A stretch of DNA of 64,000 bases from Lachnoclostridium sp. An138 (lineage in GTDB: Bacteria > Bacillota > Clostridia > Lachnospirales > Lachnospiraceae), in contig NZ_NFLF01000002.1 of assembly GCF_002160765.1 (NCBI RefSeq), positions 62,001 to 126,000 on the forward strand. Reading direction: 5' to 3'. Below, one piece after another: positions 18,561 through 26,465 of the stretch (positions are counted from its first letter, which is position 1; each line of letters starts with the position of its first letter). Position numbers and translations under genes: made by a program. Under the pieces are notes generated by a model. That model saw only the letters and a list, made by a program, of their open reading frames with translations. It was not told where the DNA came from and did not search any database.

Positions 18561-19274
18561 TCATTCCCGGGCCCGTCTTACGGCGTTCTCTGTCAGATCC
18601 CGGATGACCTCCGAAGCAATCAGAAGTCCCGCCACCGAAGGCACAAAGGCCGTGGAACCCGGTCCGTCCGCTTCTTTCAGCGGGGGAAGCGGCGGTTCCT
18701 TCGAATACACCACCTTCAAATGATCGATGCCCCGCTTCCGAAGCTCCCGGCGCATCACCCGGGCCAGCGGGCACACGGAAGTCTCATAGATATCCGCCGT
18801 CTCAAACAGAAACGGATTCAGCTTGTTTCCTGCTCCCATACTGCTGATAATCGGAACTCCTGCTTTCTGCGCTTCTTCCGCCAGGGAGAGCTTCGCGGCC
18901 ACAGTATCTACCGCATCCACCACATACGAATACGAAGAAAAATCAAACGCTTCCTTTGTCTCCGGCAGATAAAAGCAGTTATGCGCCTCTACCCGGATCT
19001 TTGGATTGATATCCAGAATCCGCTCCCGCATAACCTCTGTCTTATATCTCCCGATGCTGCTGTGCAGCGCGATGATCTGGCGGTTCAGATTAGACAGGCA
19101 GACCTTATCCCTGTCAATCAAATCCAGCGCGCCCACGCCGCTGCGCGCCAGAGCCTCCGCCACATAGCCTCCCACGCCTCCGATTCCGAAAACCGCGACT
19201 CTCGCATTTTTCAGGATCTCCATGGCTTCTTCTCCGAGAAGAAGCTCCGTTCTTGAAAACTGTTCTGCTGTCAT
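18561..19274 (-). CDS. tcdA: TcdA-like E1 activating enzyme (ThiF/MoeB/HesA superfamily)
   Basis: A 237-residue protein with a nucleotide-binding VAVFGIGGVGGYVAEALARSG at about residues 27-47, then LIDRDKVCLSNLNRQIIAL with the conserved D-N-R-Q, and ISSMGAGNKLNP. This is closest to TcdA (CsdL), which cyclises threonylcarbamoyladenosine in tRNA using ATP. It is the first gene after the cobalamin riboswitch, an unexpected place for a tRNA modification enzyme. It may simply share the promoter, or it may have a cobamide-related role that sequence does not show. The start at 19274 has only a weak ribosome binding site. Confidence 0.85.
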   Translation of the reverse strand: MTAEQFSRTELLLGEEAMEILKNARVAVFGIGGVGGYVAEALARSGVGALDLIDRDKVCLSNLNRQIIALHSSIGRYKTEVMRERILDINPKIRVEAHNCFYLPETKEAFDFSSYSYVVDAVDTVAAKLSLAEEAQKAGVPIISSMGAGNKLNPFLFETADIYETSVCPLARVMRRELRKRGIDHLKVVYSKEPPLPPLKEADGPGSTAFVPSVAGLLIASEVIRDLTENAVRRARE

Positions 19275-19380
19275 TTCACTGTACCCTGTACCAAAAAAGA
19301 TGAATTTCTGCTGTTCCGGTTCTTCACAAAGCGCAGGCCGGAACCGTCATTTTCCTGCAAAAGCAATTTTCTTACAGTTC

Positions 19381-19412
19381 AAAAAGGGGATCTGTGCGTG
19401 ACAGATCCCCTT
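19381..19412 (-). terminator. Intrinsic terminator of the cobalamin riboswitch
   Basis: On the minus strand this is a perfect 12-base-pair hairpin, AAGGGGATCTGT with its complement around a 5-base loop, followed by TTTTT. It lies about 60 bases after the B12 box and about 105 bases before the tcdA-like start. This is the place expected for ligand-induced transcription termination of the whole operon. Confidence 0.93.
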
Positions 19413-19464
19413 ACTGATCGATTCTCTTCGGAACTGCTTTTCTCGGAAGCCTGTCCAGCTGCTG

Positions 19465-19655
19465 CAAAAGAGCAGGTTTCCTGGCTCGCAGCTTCCGGCA
19501 CGGCAGTCTTTTGTAACTTACTTTAAGCCTGTGCCTTCGTCCGTCCGCCTTCTCGCGTATCTCACGCAATGGCCTTCTGGACAGACCTTTCTGCTTACAG
19601 TGACCGGATCGCTCAGGCATCTCACCTGATTCCCTTTTCCGCGCCCGGGGCGCGC
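19465..19655 (-). promoter_or_regulatory. Cobalamin riboswitch
   Basis: The minus strand carries the conserved core elements of the cobalamin riboswitch in order: GGGAATCAGGTGAGATGCC (P3 region) near 19615-19635, GGTCACTG near 19600, a GC-rich variable arm, and the B12 box GCGAGCCAGGAAACCTGCTC at about 19470-19489. Together with the downstream terminator it should shut off transcription of the cobalamin operon when cobalamin is plentiful. The exact ends are approximate. Confidence 0.95.
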
Positions 19656-19689
19656 ACTCTCTCGCTTACCTTATCGTCCTGATTTCGCC

Positions 19690-20370
19690 CTATAGTTTAG
19701 CACACAGACTGGCATTCGTCAAATACTCCTTGCACTGATTTCCGGTTTCTCTGCCTTCCTGACTCTGGCCGGGTTTGATTTGCAATCCTTCCTCATCAAT
19801 ATAGCGCAGAATTCTGCAGGGATTCCCTGCAGCGACACAATTATCGGGTATGTCGTGGGTGACTACGCTGCCCGCTCCGATCACCACATTACTTCCTATC
19901 GTAATCCCTGGTAGCACTCTGCATCCGCCTCCAAACCAGACGTTATCTCCGACCGTTATAGGAAAAGCCCACTCGTAAAGCTGGTTTCTGAGCCTGCTGC
20001 CAATCGGATGATGCGCCGTATAGAAGCCGCAGTCCGGGCCGATGAATACATTGTCTCCAAAAGTAATCTTTGCCGGATCCATGAAATTGCAGTTATTGTT
20101 CGCATAGAAATTATCTCCGACCTCCACATTGAAACCAAAGCCACAGAATACATTCGGCTCCACATCCGGGTTCTTTCCCACCTTTCCGAACAGTTCCCGG
20201 ATCAGTTCCTCCCGCCTCTCTTTGTCATCAGCCGGAGTCCTGTTATATTCCTGACACAAAAGCATCGCCTCCGCGATCAGAGCGTCGCGGCCCCGGAAGG
20301 CCGCATGGTATCTCTCGCCTCTCATGCATTTTTCAAATTCTTCTCTATCATAATCAATGTTTTTTCTCAT
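19690..20370 (-). CDS. Hexapeptide-repeat O-acetyltransferase (Maa/LacA-like)
   Basis: A 226-residue acetyltransferase with left-handed beta-helix repeats. The N-terminal cap CMRGERYHAA..RDALIAEA is the maltose/galactoside acetyltransferase domain. It is followed by FYANNNCNFMDPAKITFGDNVFIGP, the catalytic histidine region FYTAHHPIG, and GNPCRILRYI. The family transfers acetyl from CoA to sugar hydroxyls. It is the last gene of the LacI-controlled operon, 71 bases after the second M24-fold gene, so it may modify or detoxify a sugar of that pathway. GGAG precedes the ATG at 20370; an ATG at 20382 is an alternative. The C-terminal 25 residues overlie the cobalamin promoter and may have been added to the normal family end. 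Confidence 0.88.
   Translation of the reverse strand: MRKNIDYDREEFEKCMRGERYHAAFRGRDALIAEAMLLCQEYNRTPADDKERREELIRELFGKVGKNPDVEPNVFCGFGFNVEVGDNFYANNNCNFMDPAKITFGDNVFIGPDCGFYTAHHPIGSRLRNQLYEWAFPITVGDNVWFGGGCRVLPGITIGSNVVIGAGSVVTHDIPDNCVAAGNPCRILRYIDEEGLQIKPGQSQEGRETGNQCKEYLTNASLCAKL
19694..19722 (-). promoter_or_regulatory. Promoter of the cobalamin operon
   Basis: The minus strand shows TTGACG (19717-19722), a 17-base spacer and TAAACT (19694-19699) with the extended TG two bases before the -10. It lies upstream of the riboswitch. The promoter sits inside the last codons of the acetyltransferase gene that ends at 19690. Confidence 0.8.
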
Positions 20371-20441
20371 AGTTTTCTCCATACATTCACAGGCCCCTCC
20401 AACACTGGTAAACCAAGGAATTGGCGGGGCCTGTAATTTAT

Positions 20442-21632
20442 TTAAGCTTTGGAATTCAGCCATTTTTCGCAGTAAGCATCTACCAAGGGCGTCAGCGCCT
20501 CATAACCGTCTTCGGTCACTGCATAGACCGCTTCGATACGGTTGCTGTCACCAGGAGCCCCAAACAGAGAAATGTCCGTATTGAAACACATCCCCGGCTC
20601 AAAGACACGCTCGGTATTCTCATCGGGATAAGGATTCTCGGCTTCTGCCAGGCCGGAACCATGCATCGGCGGATACAGATCATAAGATTCCAGTCCTTCC
20701 GCGCGGAACTGATCCCGGACTGCTCTTACCAGATTTTTCATCGGATTGCCGGGGCGAAGCTGCGGCAGTGCCGTCTTCCATGCCCGGATCAGCGCGTCTA
20801 TGATTTCCCAGGATTCCTTAGAGTAAGTTCCTACCGCAAAAGGTATCTGACAAGTCGCCGTATAACCCTGGTACATGGCCGCGATTCCGATTGCCACCAT
20901 ATCTCCGTCCTCGATTACTTTGTCTGTGGAGGCTCTTGGCACCACATAATTCGTGCGTTTGCCGGAGGAGCAAAGGGTAAATACAATTGCCTCCGCTCCG
21001 GCTTTACGCGCCGCAGCCTCAGCGATTCCCGAGGCTTCCGTCTCCGTCATCCCGATCAAATCTGTCTGCAGAAGGGCCTCCACTCCCGCCTGGGCGATTC
21101 TTCCCGCCTCCCGCATGCATGCGCACTCTGCCTTGCTCTTTACCTCGCGGAGTCTGTACAATACCTTATCCATTCCAACCAACTCACAACCAAAGCTTTT
21201 CTCCACATTTGCATACAGATCCTGGGGCATAGCGTCCATACCTACGATACCTACCCGTTCGATCTTCGTTTTCTGGCGAAGCTCCTCCATAATTCCTTTG
21301 AGGCTCTTGTAATCTGCAAAGGGATAATCAATCGTATCATCGATATAACCGGCGCACATGTCAGGTACATTTCGCAGATCCGGCCAGCAGGAAGTCTCCT
21401 CTGCCACCGCCCGGCTCTCCGGGGCTGTCAGAACGATCGGTTCCCCTTCCAGAGCAGCCAGAAAGGCCCCTCTGTCGAAAATCGGCCAATAGTTGCAGAC
21501 ATAACGAAGATTCTCCCTCCTGAACTCATCCCCATATACGAAAATCGCCTGTACGTCAAGCTTTTTCATCTCTTCCCGGATCCGTTCCAGTCTTTCCTTA
21601 AACTCCTGTTTTCCAATTCTTGGTTTCTCCAT
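20442..21632 (-). CDS. M24-fold (creatinase/aminopeptidase P-like) hydrolase, copy B
   Basis: A 396-residue protein with the two-part creatinase/prolidase layout: an N-terminal domain (RIREEMKKLDVQAIFVYG, YVCNYWP) and a pita-bread C-terminal domain. Metal peptidases of this fold use D, D, H, E, E. Here MHGSGLAE, FEPGMCFN and NRIEAVYAV keep the H, E and E. However, the two aspartate positions read VAIGIA (G) and ATCQI (C). It is therefore unlikely to be an ordinary dinuclear metallopeptidase; creatinase itself is a metal-free member. It is a paralogue of the gene at 21691-22863 and lies 58 bases after it, in a sugar-ABC operon. The start has AAGGAG upstream; an upstream ATG at 21683 lacks a site. 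Confidence 0.85.
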   Translation of the reverse strand: MEKPRIGKQEFKERLERIREEMKKLDVQAIFVYGDEFRRENLRYVCNYWPIFDRGAFLAALEGEPIVLTAPESRAVAEETSCWPDLRNVPDMCAGYIDDTIDYPFADYKSLKGIMEELRQKTKIERVGIVGMDAMPQDLYANVEKSFGCELVGMDKVLYRLREVKSKAECACMREAGRIAQAGVEALLQTDLIGMTETEASGIAEAAARKAGAEAIVFTLCSSGKRTNYVVPRASTDKVIEDGDMVAIGIAAMYQGYTATCQIPFAVGTYSKESWEIIDALIRAWKTALPQLRPGNPMKNLVRAVRDQFRAEGLESYDLYPPMHGSGLAEAENPYPDENTERVFEPGMCFNTDISLFGAPGDSNRIEAVYAVTEDGYEALTPLVDAYCEKWLNSKA

Positions 21633-21690
21633 TTCTATTCTCCTTCTGCACTGATGTCCTGTTCCAAACCGATTGCGCGGCATCCTGCTG

Positions 21691-22863
21691 CTACATTCTT
21701 ATGATTTCTCTTGGAAACGGCGTATAGATCTCCGCCTTGTCCTTTCCTACCCTGGCGCTCTCCTCTACGCGCAGTCCGTATCCGTTTTCATTTCCCAGAA
21801 ATATATCGATACAGTAGCACATGTTCTCCTGAAGCACATAGTCGGAATCAATCTCGATCCAGGGCGGCTCTCCCTCCATCAGACCGCTGGCATGACAAGG
21901 GCCATATAAGGTATTTCTGTCGTGTCCTGTCTTTGCCAACTGTTCAAAATACTTTTGGGCCACCGTACCCGCCTGATTACCTTCGTAAAGCTCGGCGGCC
22001 ACCACCTCCGCGGCCTCATATGCAGCCTTAATCGCATCGTAAGCCCAAGGATCCGGTTCCCCGAAAAACACCCCTCTTGCCAGAGAAGCAGCATAGCCTT
22101 CATAGCGGGCGCCTACATTCAGATGCACATAGTCCTGCTTCTGTATCACCTTGTTTCTTGGACGGCTGATCGCCTGATTGCTGCCTTTTCCGGCCAGAGT
22201 CCAGAACGGATAAGCCTCCATCTCGCCTCCGTTTGCATAGATAGCTTCCATCGCGTAGCCGCAGACCTGCTGCTCTGTCATCCCCGGCTTGATATGGGCC
22301 AGTTCATTTTCCAATGCTTTTACTGTGATCTCCCCGGCTTTTCGCAGACAGGCCAGCTCTGCCGGGGACTTTACTTTACGTAAGGTCATCAGCAGATCGT
22401 CACCTCTGACGATTTGCACATCCCCAAATCTCTCCAGAGCCTTTTTCAAATCTTCGTACACAATATAGGGCAGCAGATTGTATCCGGCTACCGCCAGCGT
22501 CTTGATCGTATCCGTACGGACAGCCTCCAGCGCTTCCTCCAGAGTATCCAGCTTCACTCCCGGATATTCCGGGTTTGAAGACTCCCGAAAACATTTGATC
22601 CGTCGAATATCCCTGATTTTGGAACGGTCCTCCGCATAGGTCAAACTCTCTGGTCCAATCAAAAGCAGCGGATCCCCCTTCCGCCCAAACAAAACCGCCG
22701 CAGTCTCAAAAGACGGCCAGTAATCACTCAAATACCGCACAAACTGAGGCTCCGCCTCGTTTGCAAACGCAAACATCACATCGATGCCCTGCTCTGCCAT
22801 CAGCTTCTGGGCCTTTCTCACTCTCTCCCCGAACTCCTCCCTGGGGATACAGATTCTCTCCAT
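21691..22863 (-). CDS. M24-fold (creatinase/aminopeptidase P-like) hydrolase, copy A
   Basis: A 390-residue protein of the creatinase/prolidase fold. The N-terminal domain has LMAEQGIDVMFAFA and RYLSDYWP. The catalytic domain has GPCHASGLMEG, LQENMCYCID and LRVEESARV, which keep the histidine and two glutamates of the M24 metal site. The two aspartates of the site are replaced: VHLNVG has N and AASLARG has S. With copy B it forms a pair in which both lose both aspartates but differ in what replaces them, which suggests two related, non-identical, probably metal-independent C-N hydrolases. It follows the permease gene by 18 bases and has AGGAGG upstream. The substrate is not known. Confidence 0.85.
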   Translation of the reverse strand: MERICIPREEFGERVRKAQKLMAEQGIDVMFAFANEAEPQFVRYLSDYWPSFETAAVLFGRKGDPLLLIGPESLTYAEDRSKIRDIRRIKCFRESSNPEYPGVKLDTLEEALEAVRTDTIKTLAVAGYNLLPYIVYEDLKKALERFGDVQIVRGDDLLMTLRKVKSPAELACLRKAGEITVKALENELAHIKPGMTEQQVCGYAMEAIYANGGEMEAYPFWTLAGKGSNQAISRPRNKVIQKQDYVHLNVGARYEGYAASLARGVFFGEPDPWAYDAIKAAYEAAEVVAAELYEGNQAGTVAQKYFEQLAKTGHDRNTLYGPCHASGLMEGEPPWIEIDSDYVLQENMCYCIDIFLGNENGYGLRVEESARVGKDKAEIYTPFPREIIRM

Positions 22864-22881
22864 AACTTTAAGCTCCTCCTT

Positions 22882-23868
22882 TTATCTAAGTTCTCCCTCA
22901 AATCCAATACAGTCAATCGCTACCGCCAGGAAGATAATCACGCCGCGTACCACATTATAAATGTAGACAGAGGCATTAAGCATTCCCAGACCGTTCAGCA
23001 CGACCTGGATCAAAAGCACTCCCACAACCGCGCCTGGCAGAATCGATCCCTTTCCGCCGAACATGCTGGCTCCGCCGATTACTGCCGAAGAAATAATCTG
23101 AAACTCATTATTTTCTCCAAACGTAGTAAACACCTCACTGATCTGTCCGGCGGAGAGAAGCCCTCCTATGGCGGAAAACACGCCGCACATCATGTAAATG
23201 ATAATCATATGCCGATCCACACGGATGCCGATTTGCGCCGCGGCCGCTTTATTATTCCCGATTGCCATGGTATGCTTTCCAAACGTCGTACAGCGCAGAA
23301 CATAGTTCATCAGCACTGCAAGCACAACAAAAATGAGGAAGGCAACCGGAACACCAAAGATCCGGCTGTTCGATATGGTCCCGAGTATGCTGACGTCATA
23401 CTTTGTATTTCCAGCTATCGTCAGCCCCAGGCCCCGGGCGATATACCCCATGAGCAGCGTGGCCATAAAGGGATAAATCTTCAGCTTCGTAATCAGAAGG
23501 CCGTTCATCATGCCAAAGGCCCCGCCCACCAGAATCGCCGCTCCAAAACAGATGACAAAAACAAATGGGGACTCCAGCACAGAAGCCGGGAGCTTCAAAA
23601 GGATCTCTCCTACCACCACACCCGAGATAAACATGACGCGTCCGGCTGAAATATCAATTCCCGCCGTAATCAGTACGAAGATCATGCCAATGGTTGCTAC
23701 GCCAAAGGGAGCCATCTGCTGCAGGATCAGCATAAAATTGCTGTATGTCGCAAAGTTTTTATTCACAAAGCACAGAGCAACCACCATGATGGCAATTACA
23801 AGATAAAGTCCGTATCTCGAAAGAAAGCCTGCCGCCTTCCCTGTCTGTCCTTTTGCCATACTATTCAT
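22882..23868 (-). CDS. Ribose/galactose-type ABC transporter permease, copy 2
   Basis: A 328-residue membrane protein of the RbsC/MglC permease family with about nine to ten hydrophobic helices. Family features are LITAGIDISAGRVMFISGV, NGLLITKLKIYPFMATL, AIGNNKAAAAQIGI and VIGGASMFGGKGSILPGAVVG. It would pair with the permease at 25379 as a heterodimeric channel energised by the ATPase at 23881. The start has AAGGAGG upstream and the gene follows the ATPase by 12 bases. Confidence 0.93.
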   Translation of the reverse strand: MNSMAKGQTGKAAGFLSRYGLYLVIAIMVVALCFVNKNFATYSNFMLILQQMAPFGVATIGMIFVLITAGIDISAGRVMFISGVVVGEILLKLPASVLESPFVFVICFGAAILVGGAFGMMNGLLITKLKIYPFMATLLMGYIARGLGLTIAGNTKYDVSILGTISNSRIFGVPVAFLIFVVLAVLMNYVLRCTTFGKHTMAIGNNKAAAAQIGIRVDRHMIIIYMMCGVFSAIGGLLSAGQISEVFTTFGENNEFQIISSAVIGGASMFGGKGSILPGAVVGVLLIQVVLNGLGMLNASVYIYNVVRGVIIFLAVAIDCIGFEGELR

Positions 23869-23880
23869 TCTGATTCCTCC

Positions 23881-25374
23881 TTACAACGCCATTCTTCCAA
23901 GAGTCTCCTGCGAAAACTCCGCCTTCTCAATGCTCCCGGCAAGACTTCCATCCTTCATCACAAGAATCCTGTCGCACATTCCCATCAATTCTTCCATTTC
24001 TGATGAGATGAACAAAATAGCGGCTCCCTCCGCAGCCAGCTTAAGCAGCAGCTTATAGATCTCGTATTTTGCCCCCACATCGATTCCTCTGGTCGGCTCA
24101 TCCACGATAAAAATCTTCGGATTTGTAGCCACCCACTTCCCGATTACTACCTTCTGCTGGTTTCCGCCTGACAGACTGTTCACAGGCTGGCTTTTAGGAT
24201 CTGCTGTCTTTATGCCCATGGCTGCTATCACATTTCCTGTCAGCTCCTGCTCCTTCCGGCTGTCGATCACGCCGAATTTCCCCGTCAGATTCCGCTCCAT
24301 AACCATTGCGATATTATCGTTTACGGATTTGGGCATCATCAGTCCCTCCTCACGCCTGTTCTCCGTGATAAAGGCCATACCCTCCTGAATACAGTCTGAC
24401 GGCGTCGGCCTTGCATATTCCTTTCCGCCTATCGTCACACTGCCGCTCTCCATAGGATCGACGCCGAAAGCGGCCCTTACAAGCTCCGAACGTCCCGCGC
24501 CCATCAGCCCGAATACTCCCAGGATCTCTCCCTCATGCAGTTCGATGCTCACATCTTTTACCAGGCCTGCACAGGATACATGATTGATGCTGTAAAGGAC
24601 TTTGCTGCCTGTCGTTTTCTCAATCGTAGGATAGACCTGCTTCAGGCTCCTTCCTACCATATCCCGGATCAGACTTTCCCTGGACCATTCTTGCGCTTTT
24701 TTTGTCTCTATGATGTGCCCGTCACGCAGAACGCTGATCCGATCGCTGAGCTTCAGCACATCCTCCAGAATATGAGAAATATAAATAATCGAAATCCCGT
24801 TTTTCTTCAATTCCCCGATCGTCTCAAACAAGATCTCCTTCTCTCTGTTTGACAGAGAAGTGGTCGGCTCATCGAAGATCAGGATTTTCGTCTCCTTTAC
24901 GAGGGCTTTGATAATCTCTATCATCTGCCGGGAGCCCATGGGAAGCTCGCCTACCTGGACACCCGGATTTTTTACATCTACATGATATTTTTCCAGATAT
25001 TTTCCGGCCTCCTGGTACATTTTCTTTTTGTCCACTCTGCCGAAAAGTCCTGTGGGATAGCCGTCGATATAAATATTCTCCGCTACGCTCATATTCGTAA
25101 AAAGGCTCAGCTCCTGGTGGATAAAAGAGATGCCCGCCTGTGTGGCCGTCTGAGGACTTTGAGGCTTATATTCCCTTCCGCCAAGCTTCATAGTCCCCGC
25201 ATCGCTGGGGAGCACGCCCCCGACGATATTCATCAGTGTAGACTTCCCGGCTCCGTTTTCCCCTACCAGTCCCAGCACCTCTCCTTCAAAAAGATCCAGA
25301 GAAATGTCATAGAGAACCTGTACGCCGAAAAATCCTTTGCAGATCCCATTTAACTGCAAAACTGCATCCTTCAC
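23881..25374 (-). CDS. Sugar ABC transporter ATPase, two nucleotide-binding domains (RbsA/MglA-like)
   Basis: A 497-residue ATPase with two tandem cassettes. The first has Walker A GLVGENGAGKST near residue 40, ELPMGSRQMIEIIKAL and Walker B ILIFDEPTTSL. The second has GVFGLMGAGRSEL, a degenerate Walker A as usual in this family, NSLSGGNQQKVVIGKW and IFIVDEPTRGIDVG. This is the standard arrangement of ribose, galactose and xylose importers. The start is a GTG with GGAGG nine bases upstream. It lies between the two permease genes, 4 bases after the first. Confidence 0.95.
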   Translation of the reverse strand: MKDAVLQLNGICKGFFGVQVLYDISLDLFEGEVLGLVGENGAGKSTLMNIVGGVLPSDAGTMKLGGREYKPQSPQTATQAGISFIHQELSLFTNMSVAENIYIDGYPTGLFGRVDKKKMYQEAGKYLEKYHVDVKNPGVQVGELPMGSRQMIEIIKALVKETKILIFDEPTTSLSNREKEILFETIGELKKNGISIIYISHILEDVLKLSDRISVLRDGHIIETKKAQEWSRESLIRDMVGRSLKQVYPTIEKTTGSKVLYSINHVSCAGLVKDVSIELHEGEILGVFGLMGAGRSELVRAAFGVDPMESGSVTIGGKEYARPTPSDCIQEGMAFITENRREEGLMMPKSVNDNIAMVMERNLTGKFGVIDSRKEQELTGNVIAAMGIKTADPKSQPVNSLSGGNQQKVVIGKWVATNPKIFIVDEPTRGIDVGAKYEIYKLLLKLAAEGAAILFISSEMEELMGMCDRILVMKDGSLAGSIEKAEFSQETLGRMAL

Positions 25375-25378
25375 CTTG

Positions 25379-26383
25379 TCATTCCTCCTTCACAGCCTTC
25401 TTCACACGGTAACGTGAATTTTTTACCATGTAGTCCAGAATCGTCGCCAGCAGAATCAAAAGTCCCTGAACCAGCATAATCGTGTACCACTCCACGCCTA
25501 TCAGATTCATGGCGTTGTTAATCAGCACGATAAACAGCGAGCCGAGAAAGGTCTGACGCACTCCGCCGAAACCGCCGCTGACCGAAGTCCCTCCAATCAC
25601 GACGGCCGAAACAATATTTAAAAACATCGTGCTTCCCAGATTGGACATGCCCGCCTGATTGCGCGCAGTCAGAAGAATTGATTCCACTGCTGCGAACAGA
25701 GCGCACAGCATAAACATCCAGAAAACCGTCTTTTTCACCTTAATCCCTGAAATGTGGGCTGCTTTGGGATTCGTTCCCACGGAATAAACATCCCTTCCGA
25801 ATTTTGTCCTCTTGAGTAGAAAATCTGCAAGTCCCCACATGCACAAGGCTATTATAATCGGCACGAAAAAGTAATTTCCTGAGCCACCCAGAACAATAAA
25901 GGACTGCGGCAGACCGCCAATGCTTGTTTTTCCCAGCGCAAAAGACGCAAACCAGGTCGCAAATGCCGCGCCTATCAGCATTGTAGCCATGCTGGCAATA
26001 AAGCTTGGCATCTTCAGCCGTACAACTGCAAGTCCGTTGATCGCCCCAAAGATCGCTCCTACAAACAAAATTGTGACAATGCCCGCGACAGTCCCAAGCA
26101 GGGGTGCCTCCGGGAACAGAAATACCATCACGTAGGCTCCCACCACACTTCCCACTGCCAAAATTGAAGTACAGGACAGATCCGTCCCCGCATTTAATTC
26201 CACAAAGGTATAGCCGCAGGCGATTACAAGCAAATCACAGAGCTGCAGACATATATTTTTCATATTGTAGACGGAAACAAAATGCGGAACAAACAGAACG
26301 CCAAATAAAACAGCCAGCAATACAAACAGGGCAATCGGATAATCCAGAATTACTTTTTTTACTGCTACTCCCGTCTTTTTCAT
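25379..26383 (-). CDS. Ribose/galactose-type ABC transporter permease, copy 1
   Basis: A 334-residue RbsC-family permease with many hydrophobic helices. It shows FVELNAGTDLSCTSILAVGSV, NGLAVVRLKMPSFIASMATM, SVGTNPKAAHISGIKV and VVIGGTSVSGGFGGVRQTFLG. It shares the family layout with the permease at 22882 but is clearly divergent. The ATG at 26383 was chosen over one at 26392 because AGAGGA is then at a workable distance. It follows the binding protein gene by 82 bases. Confidence 0.92.
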   Translation of the reverse strand: MKKTGVAVKKVILDYPIALFVLLAVLFGVLFVPHFVSVYNMKNICLQLCDLLVIACGYTFVELNAGTDLSCTSILAVGSVVGAYVMVFLFPEAPLLGTVAGIVTILFVGAIFGAINGLAVVRLKMPSFIASMATMLIGAAFATWFASFALGKTSIGGLPQSFIVLGGSGNYFFVPIIIALCMWGLADFLLKRTKFGRDVYSVGTNPKAAHISGIKVKKTVFWMFMLCALFAAVESILLTARNQAGMSNLGSTMFLNIVSAVVIGGTSVSGGFGGVRQTFLGSLFIVLINNAMNLIGVEWYTIMLVQGLLILLATILDYMVKNSRYRVKKAVKEE

Positions 26384-26465
26384 TTCTCTCATTCCTCTCA
26401 GAGCGTTGTTTTGATGGAGCTGCGGCAGCTCCTGTCAATTACCTCTTGGATTTTCCTTGACTGCT

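Noticed and set aside
20385-20441. Hairpin (CAGGCCCC with its complement) between the second M24 gene and the acetyltransferase as a terminator
   Set aside because: The loop is long, no T run follows, and the downstream gene continues the operon; it may be a weak attenuator at most.
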